Shown here: positions 34,236 through 44,291 of the stretch, in pieces | How positions within the stretch are numbered: the stretch's first letter is position 1 | Layout of the letters: the number at the start of each line of letters is the position of its first letter | Origin: Ulota crispa | Taxonomy: Eukaryota > Streptophyta > Bryopsida > Orthotrichales > Orthotrichaceae | Assembly (NCBI GenBank): GCA_963920765.1 | Contig: OY987244.1 | Span: 28,562,358-28,626,357 of the forward strand | DNA: 64,000 nucleotides | Direction of reading: 5' to 3' | Translations under genes and position numbers: made by a program | The notes under the pieces: generated by a model | The model's input: the letters and a program-made list of their open reading frames with translations, nothing else | What the model was told of the DNA's origin: nothing | Database searches by the model: none

Positions 34236-35636
34236 CCTCTAAGCCTTGAACAACATTTTTTGGCAACATAGCAATTTTGGGCAATTCACTACAAGTTATT
34301 TTTTTGCTTTTTTTCTTTGAGATTTTCACACATGATGTGTTCAAAAAGTAGCTTTAAGGTCCAACAATTTTCATAACTTTTGGCTACATGGTTAAAAATT
34401 TATTGCATGATAGGTAATTTTCATTGTTTGCTAGGCAGCCTAGGCAAGTCCAAAAACTTCTTAAAAATTTACATTTACATTTTTTTGAAATTGGTTCTTT
34501 ACATTTATATATGTGGGAAGCTTTGAATCCTTCAAATCAATTAATGAGATGAAAGTTATAAGGAGTTTTAGTTTAGTGGTAGGTACGGAGTCAAAGCTTC
34601 CTACATATATATAAATGTGTAATTGCAAGAAACACTTCACAATTTTGTCTCAAACACCAATAGTACTTGTAGTACTAGTAGTACTACCAAGCTTTTGGAA
34701 TAATTTTTTTAAATAAAATAAAATATGGACAATTTGTAAAGCACTTAAAAATGCATACTTGTGAAAATTTAGACGTAGAAATTTTTTATTCTAAAAGTTA
34801 TGCGCAAAACAAAATCACCAACAAAAAGCCAATTTCTTTCTTGCATTTTGGAAAATAGTAAATTCATTCAAAAAAATAAAATAAAAATTGGCCATTTGAG
34901 AATCCATTAAACACATTCACATGGTACAATTGCTTTGTTGAGGAATTTCTTCGTATTTTGCCAATGAAGGGAGATAGGATGCCCACTTTGAGACAATGTA
35001 GATGCCATGGAATTATAATTTTGCAAAACCCTTCTACAAATGCGCGTAAGCATGCTCCATAAACAACATCCCTAATTTATAGCCCTAGAAAAGCTATTTT
35101 GGACCCAAAATAGTACTGAAAACCCCCAAAATGGCCAAGGTAGACTCCTATTTGGGGGTTGTTTAAAAATAGTAAAATAATTTTTAAAAAAAACTGCAAA
35201 ATTATGGAAGGTCCATAACTATGACATGTACCTTCCTTTGAAATTTCAGCTCAAGAAAACTTGATGCGCAAAAGTTACAAGCCAAAAAGCACAGGTGGGA
35301 GGTGAAGGGGACAAGAAATAGTACAAGTGTTTCTTGCAATCACCCAAATCTAAAAAACTAATTTCAACAAAATTAGATAATTAAAGTGTAATTTTAAAAA
35401 AAGTTGTTTTAGCTTCCCAAGGAGTAAAGAAAACTACATATCATGCAATAACTTTTGGACCATGTAGTTAAAAGTTATGGACATTGTCATACCTTAATGC
35501 TACTCCTTGGGCACATCATGTGTGAAAATCTCAAAGCAAAAAGTGAAAAAGACATTTGTAGTGAGCTGCCCAAAATTGCTATGTTACCAAAAAAATGAAA
35601 AAAATAAAAAATGCTGTTTAGGGCTTTAGAGCTTAA
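34232..35636. mobile_element. TTAA-family foldback, interrupted
   Basis: TTAA at 34232-34235 and 35633-35636. Both ends carry the same ~250-bp block in opposite orientation (GGCAACATAGCAATTTTGGG on the left, CCAAAATTGCTATGTTACC on the right). The element at 34618-35346 fills its centre. Confidence 0.75.
34618..35346. mobile_element. MITE with ATTGCAAGAAAC ends (copy 1)
   Basis: ATTGCAAGAAACACTTCAC on the left mirrors AAGTGTTTCTTGCAATCACCC on the right. The interior is shared, inverted, with 46790-47963. The target duplication is uncertain (AAAT on both sides is possible). Confidence 0.65.
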
Positions 35637-36406
35637 TAAAACTAAGCCAAACAAGTTACAAGACTCAAGCAGACAAAGTTATGAGCAAATGAAACCAAGA
35701 TACAAAGAACTTGCATTTGCAAGCGAAACATGCATTTGCCGCAAATGAAGAAATTGGGATTGAGAAAAAAATATGAATTTTGAACTTGATCTGGAGTCAA
35801 GCAAAGATGCCAAGGGCAAGCTGGTGAAGTAAAGAGGCTGCGCAAGCTGGAAAGCACTTGCTTGGCCAAAATTGCAAAGACACAAGTTGTTGGCGTAAGC
35901 AAAATCAAGCTGCAAAAGCATTGTGACTAAAAAAGGAGGTCCTGTGACAGTCGGAGCCAAGCTTTGAGGCCAACGGCAAATTACAAAAATGACGCAACTA
36001 TCGCAAATCAAGGACACAAAACAATAGGACTAAATTAGAGATTAATAACTAGCACACTAAACAGCAAAATTTAGTGTTATGCTACTCATCAAGTTTTTTG
36101 CCATATCCAATCTAGTTCTCATTAACCCATAAACACCAAGCCTTTTTTTCTCAAAAGACATTCATAACTGTCATTTTTAGTTATTTGATCCTGGAAACCA
36201 TTTTTTTTCTATATTCTACAAATCTAACCACATGATCTTACATTGGATATATGAAAGAAGACATGGTGAAATTCTTATGAGGTTTGATGGTATGGATTGA
36301 GAGATATGATCATTTGAAGTTAGAATAAAAGTTTTTTTTGACATCTATTCAAAAAAATTAGGTCCTTTGATTGTATATTGCCATGTTGTAAATAATTTTC
36401 GTACTA
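35637..36406. other. Unassigned stretch with a solo TTAA-family end
   Basis: TTAACCCATAAACACCAAGC at about 36124 looks like a family left end, but no partner was found. Two overlapping minus-strand frames (35642-36017) have no recognisable domain. Confidence 0.4.
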
Positions 36407-36780
36407 CTAGTGGACCCTTGTACCTGTCGTTCCGGCAAAGAGCCATCACGGGAGGAGGCCGTTGCAAAAATATTAATAGGATCTTTTTCATAACCACCTT
36501 CTTCATACTTCTTCTGCTTCCGTTACAATGAGCTTACTAGTACTATGCCTACCTACGCGCTTTGTCTCTTTCTCTAGATGTCCAATCCCTATTTCTATAT
36601 ATATCCCATCTTCAAGGATGACCATAACTGCTACATAACCATAGAAATAAGAATAACTGTCACATAACCGCCATTTAATCTTCTTGGAGCAACATCCAAC
36701 TATCCAATTAATAAAGATTCTATTCTATTATAGACACCTAACTATTTAACCAATGAAACCAAGCCTATTAATAATATAGA
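36407..36780 (-). mobile_element. Short Helitron-like element (374 bp), minus orientation
   Basis: On the minus strand it starts TCTATATTATTAATAGG and ends GGGTCCACTAG, inserted exactly between a host A and T, the Helitron target. The terminal hairpin is partly decayed. It shares the GTGTC subterminal motif and the TGGACCC end with 31529-32452. Non-coding. Confidence 0.75.
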
Positions 36781-36794
36781 TGGGTGCTGACACG

Positions 36795-37020
36795 TTAGTG
36801 AGGCAGGAAATTAGTCCATCCAACCCGCTATCTATCCCCTGAACTGTGCATGTGACAAGACGGTGCAACGCCTTGGTATCTATGGCCATTGCGTTGTCAT
36901 TAAACTGTGATTCTCACCACAACCACCTCTTTTGTCTTAACTGTTGATTTATTATAATCAACATAGACATAGATAAATAACGTGTATCTACATGATGGAA
37001 ACATTTCCATTGAGACAAAG
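36795..37020 (+). mobile_element. SINE family copy, 5'-truncated
   Basis: It aligns with the inverse of 63262-63500: shared blocks GTGAGGCAGGAAATT, CTGTGCATGTGACAAGACGG, TATGGCCATTGCG and GTATCTACATGATGGA. The tRNA-like head is missing; a Helitron lies just upstream. Hairpins at 36943-36962 and 36993-37012 match those in the other copy. Confidence 0.75.
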
Positions 37021-37187
37021 CTTCCACTTAGAAAGTGGACAATAATTTTGCAAGATATTGGAAAAACCATGCATGTTTTATATAAATACAATTTCTCACC
37101 TAAATAGAAATTTGAGAAACTTTCGTTACCTTGTCTCTAATGTTTGCTAATATTGGATCCATACCTTAGGTATATAATAGCGGTTAG

Positions 37188-37838
37188 TTAACCCTTAAAA
37201 AATATCCAAGGCCTTTTTGAATTCTTGGAATTTCATGAAATTGAACAATTAACCAACCCTTTTCTTTAATTTTATCAAGTTATTTCAATTGTAACCGTAC
37301 AAATTCAAACTAGACATGTTAGAGATCACATGGAAAAATAAAGTACAACAATATCACTCATACTTTGAAAGATTATAATGTTTGAACATGAGGGTGTTAA
37401 AATTTCAAAAATGACTTGAACTTAACCCTTATTTCACATGTCAAATCTAAAAAGTTGGTCACCAAAAAAACATGAGGTTTAAGGTCATTACATGTCTAAC
37501 TTTTATCAATTTAAGGCTTTCAAAATCTACTCTTGAATACATTTTAAATGGATTTCTATTGTGGATTTTTATCCAAACTCTAGTGTATTTGAGGCTCATT
37601 TTCAAGATCTTCCAACACTAGAAATCTCAAGATTGCAGTGCACACCCTTGCACAAAATCTTGAATAGAAAAACCATCAATATTCATTTTCAAAATCAAAA
37701 TTTTGATGTTGAAAAGAAGCTTTAAAAAAAACTTGTATTAAAAAATTAAAAAATTAAAATAGTAATTTGATAAGGTTTTATTCATCTTCAAAGTTTTGTA
37801 CACATCCAAAATTAGTCACTTGGGCACTTATGGGTTAA
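37188..37838. mobile_element. TTAA-family MITE (651 bp subtype)
   Basis: TTAA at 37188-37191 and 37835-37838, the latter shared with the next element. Left end TTAACCCTTAAAAAATATCC. The interior (TTCCAACACTAGAAATCTCA, TTCAATTGTAACCGTACAAA) matches the interrupted copy at 45936-48387. Confidence 0.75.
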
Positions 37839-38795
37839 TCCCTAAAGGACTAATCGTCCCATCAAGGACAATTGGGATTTTGGGCATGTATCAATGACTA
37901 AACTACTTTGTATAATTTTTTGAAACTTTCTTGGAAAATGGGGAATTCAAAGATCTACAAGTGCACCTAAGTTTTTCTTCATTTCAACATTTATTGAAGA
38001 AGTCATGCATGATTTTTTGAAAAACAAGGAGGCAGGCAACTTGATTTTTTTTTGTTTATTTCATTTAGAAAAAAAAAATCTGAAATGGATTCTTTAGATT
38101 TATATATACGTGGTAAGCTTTTAGTCATTCAATTTTGATTGATGAGTGAGAAGTTTTAGTTTGCAAGTAGGTATGGAACTCCCAAACCTCCATTCCTTTT
38201 GCCCATTTTACAATTTGGTGCTTTACTTTTTTGGGCTCTTTGTGTATTTGATTTTTGACTTTTTTTCTTTTCCAAGTTGTAATAGACTAAGATTCCTTGG
38301 TTTTTACCATTTGGATAAAAGTAATTCAGATTTTTGAACTTCACATAAATCCTCCAATTTTGCCTGGTGTATATGCAAATTTCATGGCCTTATGGCATTG
38401 CAAGGTTTTACAATGTATGATTCACACCTCCAATTCATTTGAGATGTCTCCCAAACTTACATAACTTGGTCATTTACATGGAAAAAATGAACCTCATCTT
38501 TGCATAGAGCAATTTTTTTGATATAGGAGCTATCAAAAGCTTCTGAAATTTTTGGGCAACATGTAAATTGTTTTTTTTTTGCACTTCAAATGTCAATATC
38601 TGACTCCTTTTATATCTACAATGAGCTGATTTTTTTCCCACAAGTTCCTCACATAGGCTAGGGCAAGGTCTTACACGAGATTTTACAATTGGATTTCCAA
38701 AAAAAACATTTTTTCCTACTTTTCTACTCATTCCCTCCAAAGTGGCAGTTTTCAATGACTTTCATAGAAAAAAGGCTTGATCCTTTAAGGATTAA
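37835..38795 (+). mobile_element. TTAA-family MITE, ~0.95-kb subtype
   Basis: It begins TTAATCCCTAAAGGAC and ends GATCCTTTAAGGATTAA. The interior matches 50972-51905, 57084-58017 and 58113-59036 in order (AAGTTGTAATAGACTAAGAT, CATAAATCCTCCAATTTTGC, GCATAGAGCAATTTTTTTGA). Confidence 0.85.
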
Positions 38796-39144
38796 CTCCT
38801 AAATATCCAAGACACCAAATTTAGATGTTTAGGGCATCCTTAGTCCATACCCGCAATAAAGGCCGCTATAACAATCTTCATCTATTAACCCCTGAGCGCC
38901 CAGCAGACGGGATCCTGTCGCAGGGAATTAAAAACTAGGGTTCCTGGTCGTGGATGTACTTGTCCTGTTCTGTGGTTTGTACAGAGTTGTGACAGAGTGG
39001 GTCACTCATCAGAAGTGAGTGGGGTTACTTGGAGCTGAAGTCGTTGTAGGTCGCTGTATGCAATTGCAACAAGGGACCAACGTTCTGAGTTCAGGATTTC
39101 AACTGGGACAACCGGGGAGAGCCGGTTGCAAACCGTTGGCCCCA

Positions 39145-39153
39145 TTTTGGCGC
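39145..39153 (+). promoter_or_regulatory. E2F-like site in the captured segment
   Basis: TTTTGGCGC fits the E2F consensus TTTSSCGC. It lies about 500 bp upstream of the MCM-like exon; replication genes such as MCMs are known E2F targets, so promoter DNA may have been captured with the exon. Confidence 0.5.
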
Positions 39154-39652
39154 GAGATGGAAAATTTCGAGTCTCGGTTTTCTTGATTCTTGTCAGGCGA
39201 GGTTTCTGGAAATTTGAGAGTGTGAGGATTGGGAGTGTTGCGGCATGAGTGCGATTCTTGTCATCGCAAGCGGTTTAGGGTCTGTGCGTACATGGTACCA
39301 TGGTTGATGGAGATTTCATGGAGAATTGCTCTTAGTTTGCTGGGGACGAGCACGCTTAGTTTAGAGGGAGCGTGCACAGCCACATTCACCGAAACATGAT
39401 TGAGGTTTAGGGCTACTGTGCGGTTGCCCTCAGGGTTTTCATTGCAAGGAGTACTGGTGCCGTCCGGGTTTTCATTGCAGGGAGTTCGTGTTAGGGTTGC
39501 GATCAGCAATTCGCAAGAACGTTTGGCTGTGGCGGGCGTTGCCTAGAGGGATTTCAGTTGTCTTTTACATTGGATGTTGTGGCCGAATGTGCATTTTGTG
39601 AGTGTTTGCTCTGTGTGATACTCAAGGTTTTTTTTTGTCTGGGTTTATGCAG

Positions 39653-40093
39653 GGGCGCCCAACTCCATCTGCAAAACCGGATGACGACATGGGTGGGGAG
39701 TATGCTCACGTGTGGGGAAGAAACGTGAATATCCCAGATGTGTTGAGAGCAATTCGTCGGTTTCTCAACAATTACCAGACAAATGCAAGAGATCTTCATT
39801 CAAAGTACATCCAGCTTATAGAGGAAGTTGGTAAAAAATTCCTGTCTGAGCTCACCGTATTGCTTCAACAGGACGATTTAGCACAGAGACTGACAAATTT
39901 TGTTGTTGGCATCAATCAGGCTGTGGAGCTAGACGAGGATACTGTAAACATTGACATGTCCAATATTGCCAACCATGACCCTCATCTATGTGGCAAAATT
40001 GTCTGATATCCCCTCGATATTATCCCTTTCTTGGACAAGGAGTGTCAAGATGTTGCCACATACTTTGTACCGACATTTGAGAATCATATTGAG
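39653..40093 (+). pseudogene. Captured MCM (MCM4-like) N-terminal fragment, broken
   Basis: An exon-like stretch from an AG acceptor (39651-39652) to a GT donor (40094). The translation contains a VWGRNVN start block, an IRRFLNNY helix, KYIQLIEEV, a valine/aspartate-rich strand and then KIV. An in-frame TGA at 40004-40006 stands where CGA (Arg) would give the R-YPL motif that follows MCM N-terminal domains; after it the frame stays open to the GT donor, with PLDIIPFLDKEC. MCM proteins are subunits of the replicative helicase; the WG-N-V start and RYPL motif look most like MCM4. Only part of the N-domain is present; the zinc finger and AAA+ ATPase are absent. It lies inside a TTAA-flanked element, so it is a mobile gene fragment, not a working gene. 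Family assignment is from memory of motifs. Confidence 0.55.
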
Positions 40094-40212
40094 GTATGCA
40101 TTAACCTCTGACCCTGCTTCTAGATTCAAATATTTGAATGTTACATGCCCTCAAATGCAGAGCTCGAATCCAGCTCACCATGTGTGCATGTGATGGGGTA
40201 TTTTCTTTTCAG

Positions 40213-40344
40213 ATCTACAGAGATATGGTTCGGAGAGCAAATGAGGCTACCAACAGAGGCGAGTACGGAATCGCAGCGAGTGCCTTGGGGTGGAGAAACA
40301 TTGTCCTGTCCGAACAATTCTTCTGGTCAGTCGAAGCTCTCTAA
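40213..40344 (+). pseudogene. Second coding-like fragment, unidentified
   Basis: After a TTTTCTTTTCAG acceptor the frame reads IYRDMVRRANEATNRGEYG and continues to a stop at 40342-40344. It does not look like the continuation of an MCM N-domain, which suggests a second captured source or a divergent exon. A further open frame to 40528 in another phase contains KHYPQILSMIDKVSAG. Not identified. Confidence 0.4.
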
Positions 40345-40576
40345 ACTAGCAATAACAGAAAGGAGGATTACGATTTTGCACTACTTACGTATTCCTCGGT
40401 CACGCAAGCTAGTAGCCAAGCATTATCCACAAATCCTTTCCATGATTGACAAGGTTTCAGCTGGGGTTGGGCTGTACATGAAGGGACAGTATGGACGATC
40501 CGCTCAAGGTGTGTCAAAGCATTGTTGAAACTGCAGCCTGCGGAGCCGAAGAAGCAATGTCAGCTGACCGCGGTAG

Positions 40577-40590
40577 TTGGCGCGGGAAAA
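40577..40590. promoter_or_regulatory. Strong E2F-like site
   Basis: TTGGCGCGGGAAAA closely fits the extended E2F/DP consensus (TTTSGCGCSAAA-like, with GCGGGAAA). It lies downstream of the coding-like fragments in GC-rich DNA, so it may belong to a second captured promoter. Confidence 0.55.
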
Positions 40591-41538
40591 CTCCGCTGGC
40601 AAGCAGTACGAGGGGGGGCGACCGGGAGGGGGACGTGTCAGTGAGCCCCGTACACTGAAACCGGAAACCTGCTTCATACCAGCTGCACCCCAAGCTCATT
40701 CATGGCCGATGCAGATGGTCCCTCAGTTGTCAGAAAAAGTTGGAAATTTGAAGCCTATCAACTAACCTAGTCGAGAAGACCCTGCCAAAAACTCGTGCCC
40801 AGATTCCTCTTCCCTAAACTGCACTGATTTTTGAAAGCTCAAGACTCCACTAATTTTGCAACCCTCCAGAAAGGTCAACTAAAGTTTGACTATTATAATT
40901 TTCTTTTCAATACGGTGAATCCCTCTCCTTTTTTGACTAATTGAACCGCACCCTAAACAACTACCAATTTCTACAGTGAATCTCTCTGGATCTGAGCCTT
41001 CTATCTCCGGCCCCAACTTCAATGGCAGTACCTCCTCCGGGTCCCTCCTTCTGCAGTTATGGGCTGGGCGCTCGAGGGTTAATAGTAGATAGTTAAACAC
41101 GCAAAAAATATATGGTTTGAAGGGCATGAAAATTTTTCATTCTAAAAATGTAATAAAATTTTGGCTTGGATATTGCATGCTTTAGATATATTATATCAAA
41201 TGTTAGCTAACTTCAAAAAAATTAGAGGCCTCTCCAAATCAAGCCTAAATAAGGAAGTTTTACTAAAGTGAACGGCAAATGTAGCAACCCCTCTACTAAA
41301 ATTTCCTTGTTTAGGCTTGATTTGGAGAGGCCTCTAATTTTTTTTGGAAGTTAGCTATCATTTGATGTGATATATCTAAATCATGCAATGTCCAAACCAA
41401 AATTTTATTATGTTTTTAGAATGAAAAATTTTAATGCCCTTCAAACCATATAATTTTTGTGTGTTTAACTATGTGCTATTAATAGGTCAAGATTGTTAAA
41501 GCGGCCTTTATGGCAGGTATGGACTAAGGATGCTCTTA

Positions 41539-42780
41539 GTAAACTTTTAAACCTTGCTAAAGGTAGAGGTTTGAGTTTTGTTTTGTTTCTATTTTTTTGG
41601 AGAATCTGCACTCAAAAGTTAGGTTCAATGTTCAATTTTAATGTCCTCCATATTATATTCTAGTTGATTTTGGTGGAAGCTAAATTGCAAACATATCACT
41701 TGTGTACCAAAATTGTACTAAATTGTGTCACTAAAGAGCCTATGACAAGCCACCACATTGGAAAAATATGCAGCAAGTTGAGAAAAAAATCCAAATGTGT
41801 TTGTGGGTTAATTTTACTTGGAATGTCTTTTTTGTATAGAATTCATTCACTGTTGACTTCTCTTTCATTCATAATGAATTTTGGTTTATAATTGGAGCTA
41901 AAAAATTCTTTGTATTAGATGGTAATTCTTTGATAATTGTATTGCATGTTCATTTGTGAATTAGTGGTTAAGGATTTGGAAGGAAGATCAACAATTTTGA
42001 GGTAACAACAATAAATATTAAAACCATTTGGATTGTTAGTTTTGGGCAGCTTTAAGAAAACCAAAAAATTCCATACTCATCCATTCATTCATACCTTAAA
42101 ATGTGCTTGACTTTTTTGGATTTTTTTGGCAGCACCATCTAAAAACCTTGAAGTCCAAGATCCTATGGTTATAATTTTATTTTGATTTTTAATAATGATT
42201 TTACAAGGACATTCGAAAAACTCCAAAACCACTTTCCAAAAACAAGAAAAGTATCCTTGGGCTTTTAAAAATTAATCTTTAACATTCATTTATGACCTCA
42301 GCATGTGTGAACAGGATACCCTTCCCCTATTACATAAGAGCGCATCACAAATTCCGAACCAACCTCCGTGACAGTAGGAAGCCCAAAGTCCGAGCTTCTA
42401 TTTTTAACTTTGGTTTTATCTAAACTTATAGCACCCAGTCTTTTGTGAAGCCAGGTGCGAATGGACCTTTAGGGTGCTTCAAATTACGAAAGTGGATCCT
42501 GTTTTTAAGTTGTGCAAGGATGGTGGTGATTTAAATGCTCGAAGCCCTGTGACGATTTGCTCTTTCATGCAGTAGGAGTTGTTTTCTGTATCCTTCCTTT
42601 ACCGATTCTACAGAAAGTGAGAATCCGCTGATCAGTGCTTAACTCATTAGGGGTTCAAACATAAAATCTGCCCTATCACAAGATCCCCGCTAACCAGTGA
42701 AGTATTTTTCTTTGCTCGCAGGATCCCTCATCACAAGTGAACTATTTTCTTTGCTTGCACGCCTAAACTTTGACGCACCA
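41539..42780. other. Unassigned DNA upstream of the kinase gene
   Basis: AT-rich until about 42300, then more GC-balanced, consistent with the start of a promoter region. No gene or repeat assigned. Confidence 0.4.
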
Positions 42781-42834
42781 GTTAGGGTTTTGTGCACAAG
42801 TCGGGGAGTTAGGGTTTTGTGCACAAGTCGGGGA
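42781..42834 (+). repeat. 27-bp perfect tandem duplication with telo-box motifs
   Basis: The unit starting GTTAGGGTTTTGTGCACAAG is repeated exactly twice (42781-42807, 42808-42834). Each unit carries TTAGGGTTT, the plant telo-box in reverse orientation, which is common near transcription starts. It lies about 155 bp upstream of the kinase start codon, so it is probably promoter or leader. CCAGGGTTAGGG follows at about 42851. Confidence 0.8.
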
Positions 42835-42989
42835 AGTTAGGAGTGAATTCCAGGGTTAGGGAATACTGTCGGTAAATGACTCGTAGGGATTGATTCTGAA
42901 TGGATGTTTTGAGGTCGATGGTTCCTAGCTGGACGAGTGTCTAAGCGTCCTTTGGATTGTGTGCAGTTGAAAAAATCTGCTAGCACAGG

Positions 42990-44291
42990 ATGATGTGGAT
43001 TTGGCCGACGTCGTGGACATGGAAGGGGAAGGAACCGGAGAACGCGGTTGTCACAGCAAGCTCGAGTGATGGTGAATCCACACAATCCCATGCTCTATGC
43101 TCTGGCCAATCCGGGGCTGAAGCTGCCACAACATCGGCGTCATGTCCCTCGCCATCACTGTATTTTTCTGAGCGAATCCAAAGCTTGAGTGAGCGGCGGA
43201 ACGACTTCGCTAGCGAGGTCGAGTTTGAGATCGAGTCCTCGAAATCTCACTGGACGGAACCGTCTGTTGCAAGATTGAACTGCGATTCCGATGAGGAGCA
43301 GGTGCCGAACAGCGTGGTGTTCGAGAAACTGAAGGAGCACCCCGAGTGGGGACCCTTTTTCCGGAGACAGCCGTACGTGTTGAAGATTGGTGAGAGGATT
43401 GCTGAGGGAGGGCAGGCTGAGATTTATGAAGCCTCTCGAACAAATGTGATCGATCATTATCATGGCACCAGGCCTAAGAAGACATCTGGATGGCATGGGG
43501 ACATGGATCTGGTGGTGAAAGTGTTCAAAGGAGGTTCTACTCTCCAGGAACTGCAACAGATGTGGCCTCCTGGACTCGCATCGGCCGCATTACCGCACCT
43601 GTATTTTCCTCAGTCCCATGGACTTTGTTGGGCCCTGGGTGTGCAATTGTTGGGTGATGGCAGATTCGCGTTTGTTTATGACAGGTATTGGGGTGATGTA
43701 CGCAAGCTCATCGATGAAAGAGTGCGGAAAAGTAATGGAACCCCGCCATTTTCAATGGTGGAGACCCGCTTAATCCTGCTTAATATTGCACGGGGTATGG
43801 CTAACCTCCACGGATTAGGCATTCTCCATAGAGACCTGAAAGCAGCCAACGTCTTGATAGGTCGTGAAGGTAAGCAGAATTCGATAATTGGTTGTCCAGT
43901 ATTCATAGCAGATTTCGAGTCCTCACTAAGGATCATAGGCACCAAATTTTGGAGATCCCCGGAGGTATTGCTGGCTTTGAGGAATGGCGGCGGCTCGAGA
44001 GCGGTGAAGTTCACACGAGAATCAGACGTGTACAGCTACGCCATGACCTGCTACGAAGTCATCACGGGTCGTTTACCTTTTGAAGGCCATCCAGTCTATG
44101 ATTACGATGTGGTCTTGCGTGGTGACAGACCGGCATTGCCGAATGAGACCCCTTGCCAGTTGAAGGCTCTGGTGATAAAGTGTTGGCACAAAGACCCTCT
44201 CCAACGACCCTCATTTCAAGAGATCGTTGAAGACTTAACGGCGATGGCTGACCAGTTGAATCTGGACATAGTCCCACCGGTTAATCCATGA
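42990..44291 (+). CDS. TKL-like Ser/Thr protein kinase, single exon
   Basis: A 433-residue predicted cytosolic or nuclear protein kinase with no signal peptide or membrane segment. Residues 1-110 are Ser/Glu-rich and probably disordered. The kinase domain runs from about 131 to 420: glycine loop IAEGGQAEIY (137-146), VVK lysine at 177, catalytic loop HRDLKAANVLI (280-290; Asp282, Asn287), DFE at 308-310 in place of DFG, SPE at 323-325 in place of APE, helix-F Asp346 and Arg406 near the end. The usual phosphotransfer residues (Lys, both Asp, Asn) are therefore present, with an altered, short activation segment. The intronless gene and the HYHGTRPKKTSGW insert between the glycine loop and the lysine recall a kinase group expanded in mosses; this is memory, not a search. 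Two adjacent ATGs (42990, 42993) leave the start ambiguous by one residue. Substrate and pathway are unknown. Minus-strand frames here are shadows. Confidence 0.88.
   Translation: MMWIWPTSWTWKGKEPENAVVTASSSDGESTQSHALCSGQSGAEAATTSASCPSPSLYFSERIQSLSERRNDFASEVEFEIESSKSHWTEPSVARLNCDSDEEQVPNSVVFEKLKEHPEWGPFFRRQPYVLKIGERIAEGGQAEIYEASRTNVIDHYHGTRPKKTSGWHGDMDLVVKVFKGGSTLQELQQMWPPGLASAALPHLYFPQSHGLCWALGVQLLGDGRFAFVYDRYWGDVRKLIDERVRKSNGTPPFSMVETRLILLNIARGMANLHGLGILHRDLKAANVLIGREGKQNSIIGCPVFIADFESSLRIIGTKFWRSPEVLLALRNGGGSRAVKFTRESDVYSYAMTCYEVITGRLPFEGHPVYDYDVVLRGDRPALPNETPCQLKALVIKCWHKDPLQRPSFQEIVEDLTAMADQLNLDIVPPVNP

Larger units (their letters stand above)
38885..41082. mobile_element. TTAA-flanked element carrying captured gene fragments (2.2 kb)
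   Basis: TTAA at 38885-38888 and 41079-41082. Ends CCCCTGAGCGCCCAGC and GCTGGGCGCTCGAGGG are inverted repeats, related in layout to the CCCCTAAAGGCCCAA family. It splits the left arm of a foldback, and the intact right arm shows the empty TTAA site. Its interior is GC-richer than the surroundings and genic: E2F-like sites, a leader-like stretch, an MCM-type exon and a second coding piece. No transposase frame. It appears to be a non-autonomous element that acquired host DNA. Confidence 0.8.
38832..41535. mobile_element. PIF/Harbinger-like foldback, TSD TTA, hosting an insertion
   Basis: GGGCATCCTTAGTCCATACC on the left mirrors GGTATGGACTAAGGATGCTC on the right. TTA flanks both sides (38829-38831 and 41536-41538). 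The arms pair over ~245 bp each, meeting near 41275-41290. The left arm is split at TTAA by the 2.2-kb element 38885-41082. Without that insert the element would be about 0.5 kb, like the hairpin at 53184-53698. Confidence 0.88.

Noticed and set aside
39602-40006. Intact 134-residue protein gene
   Set aside because: The frame starts upstream of a splice acceptor and stops at a TGA inside MCM-like homology that continues after the stop; better explained as a broken captured exon.
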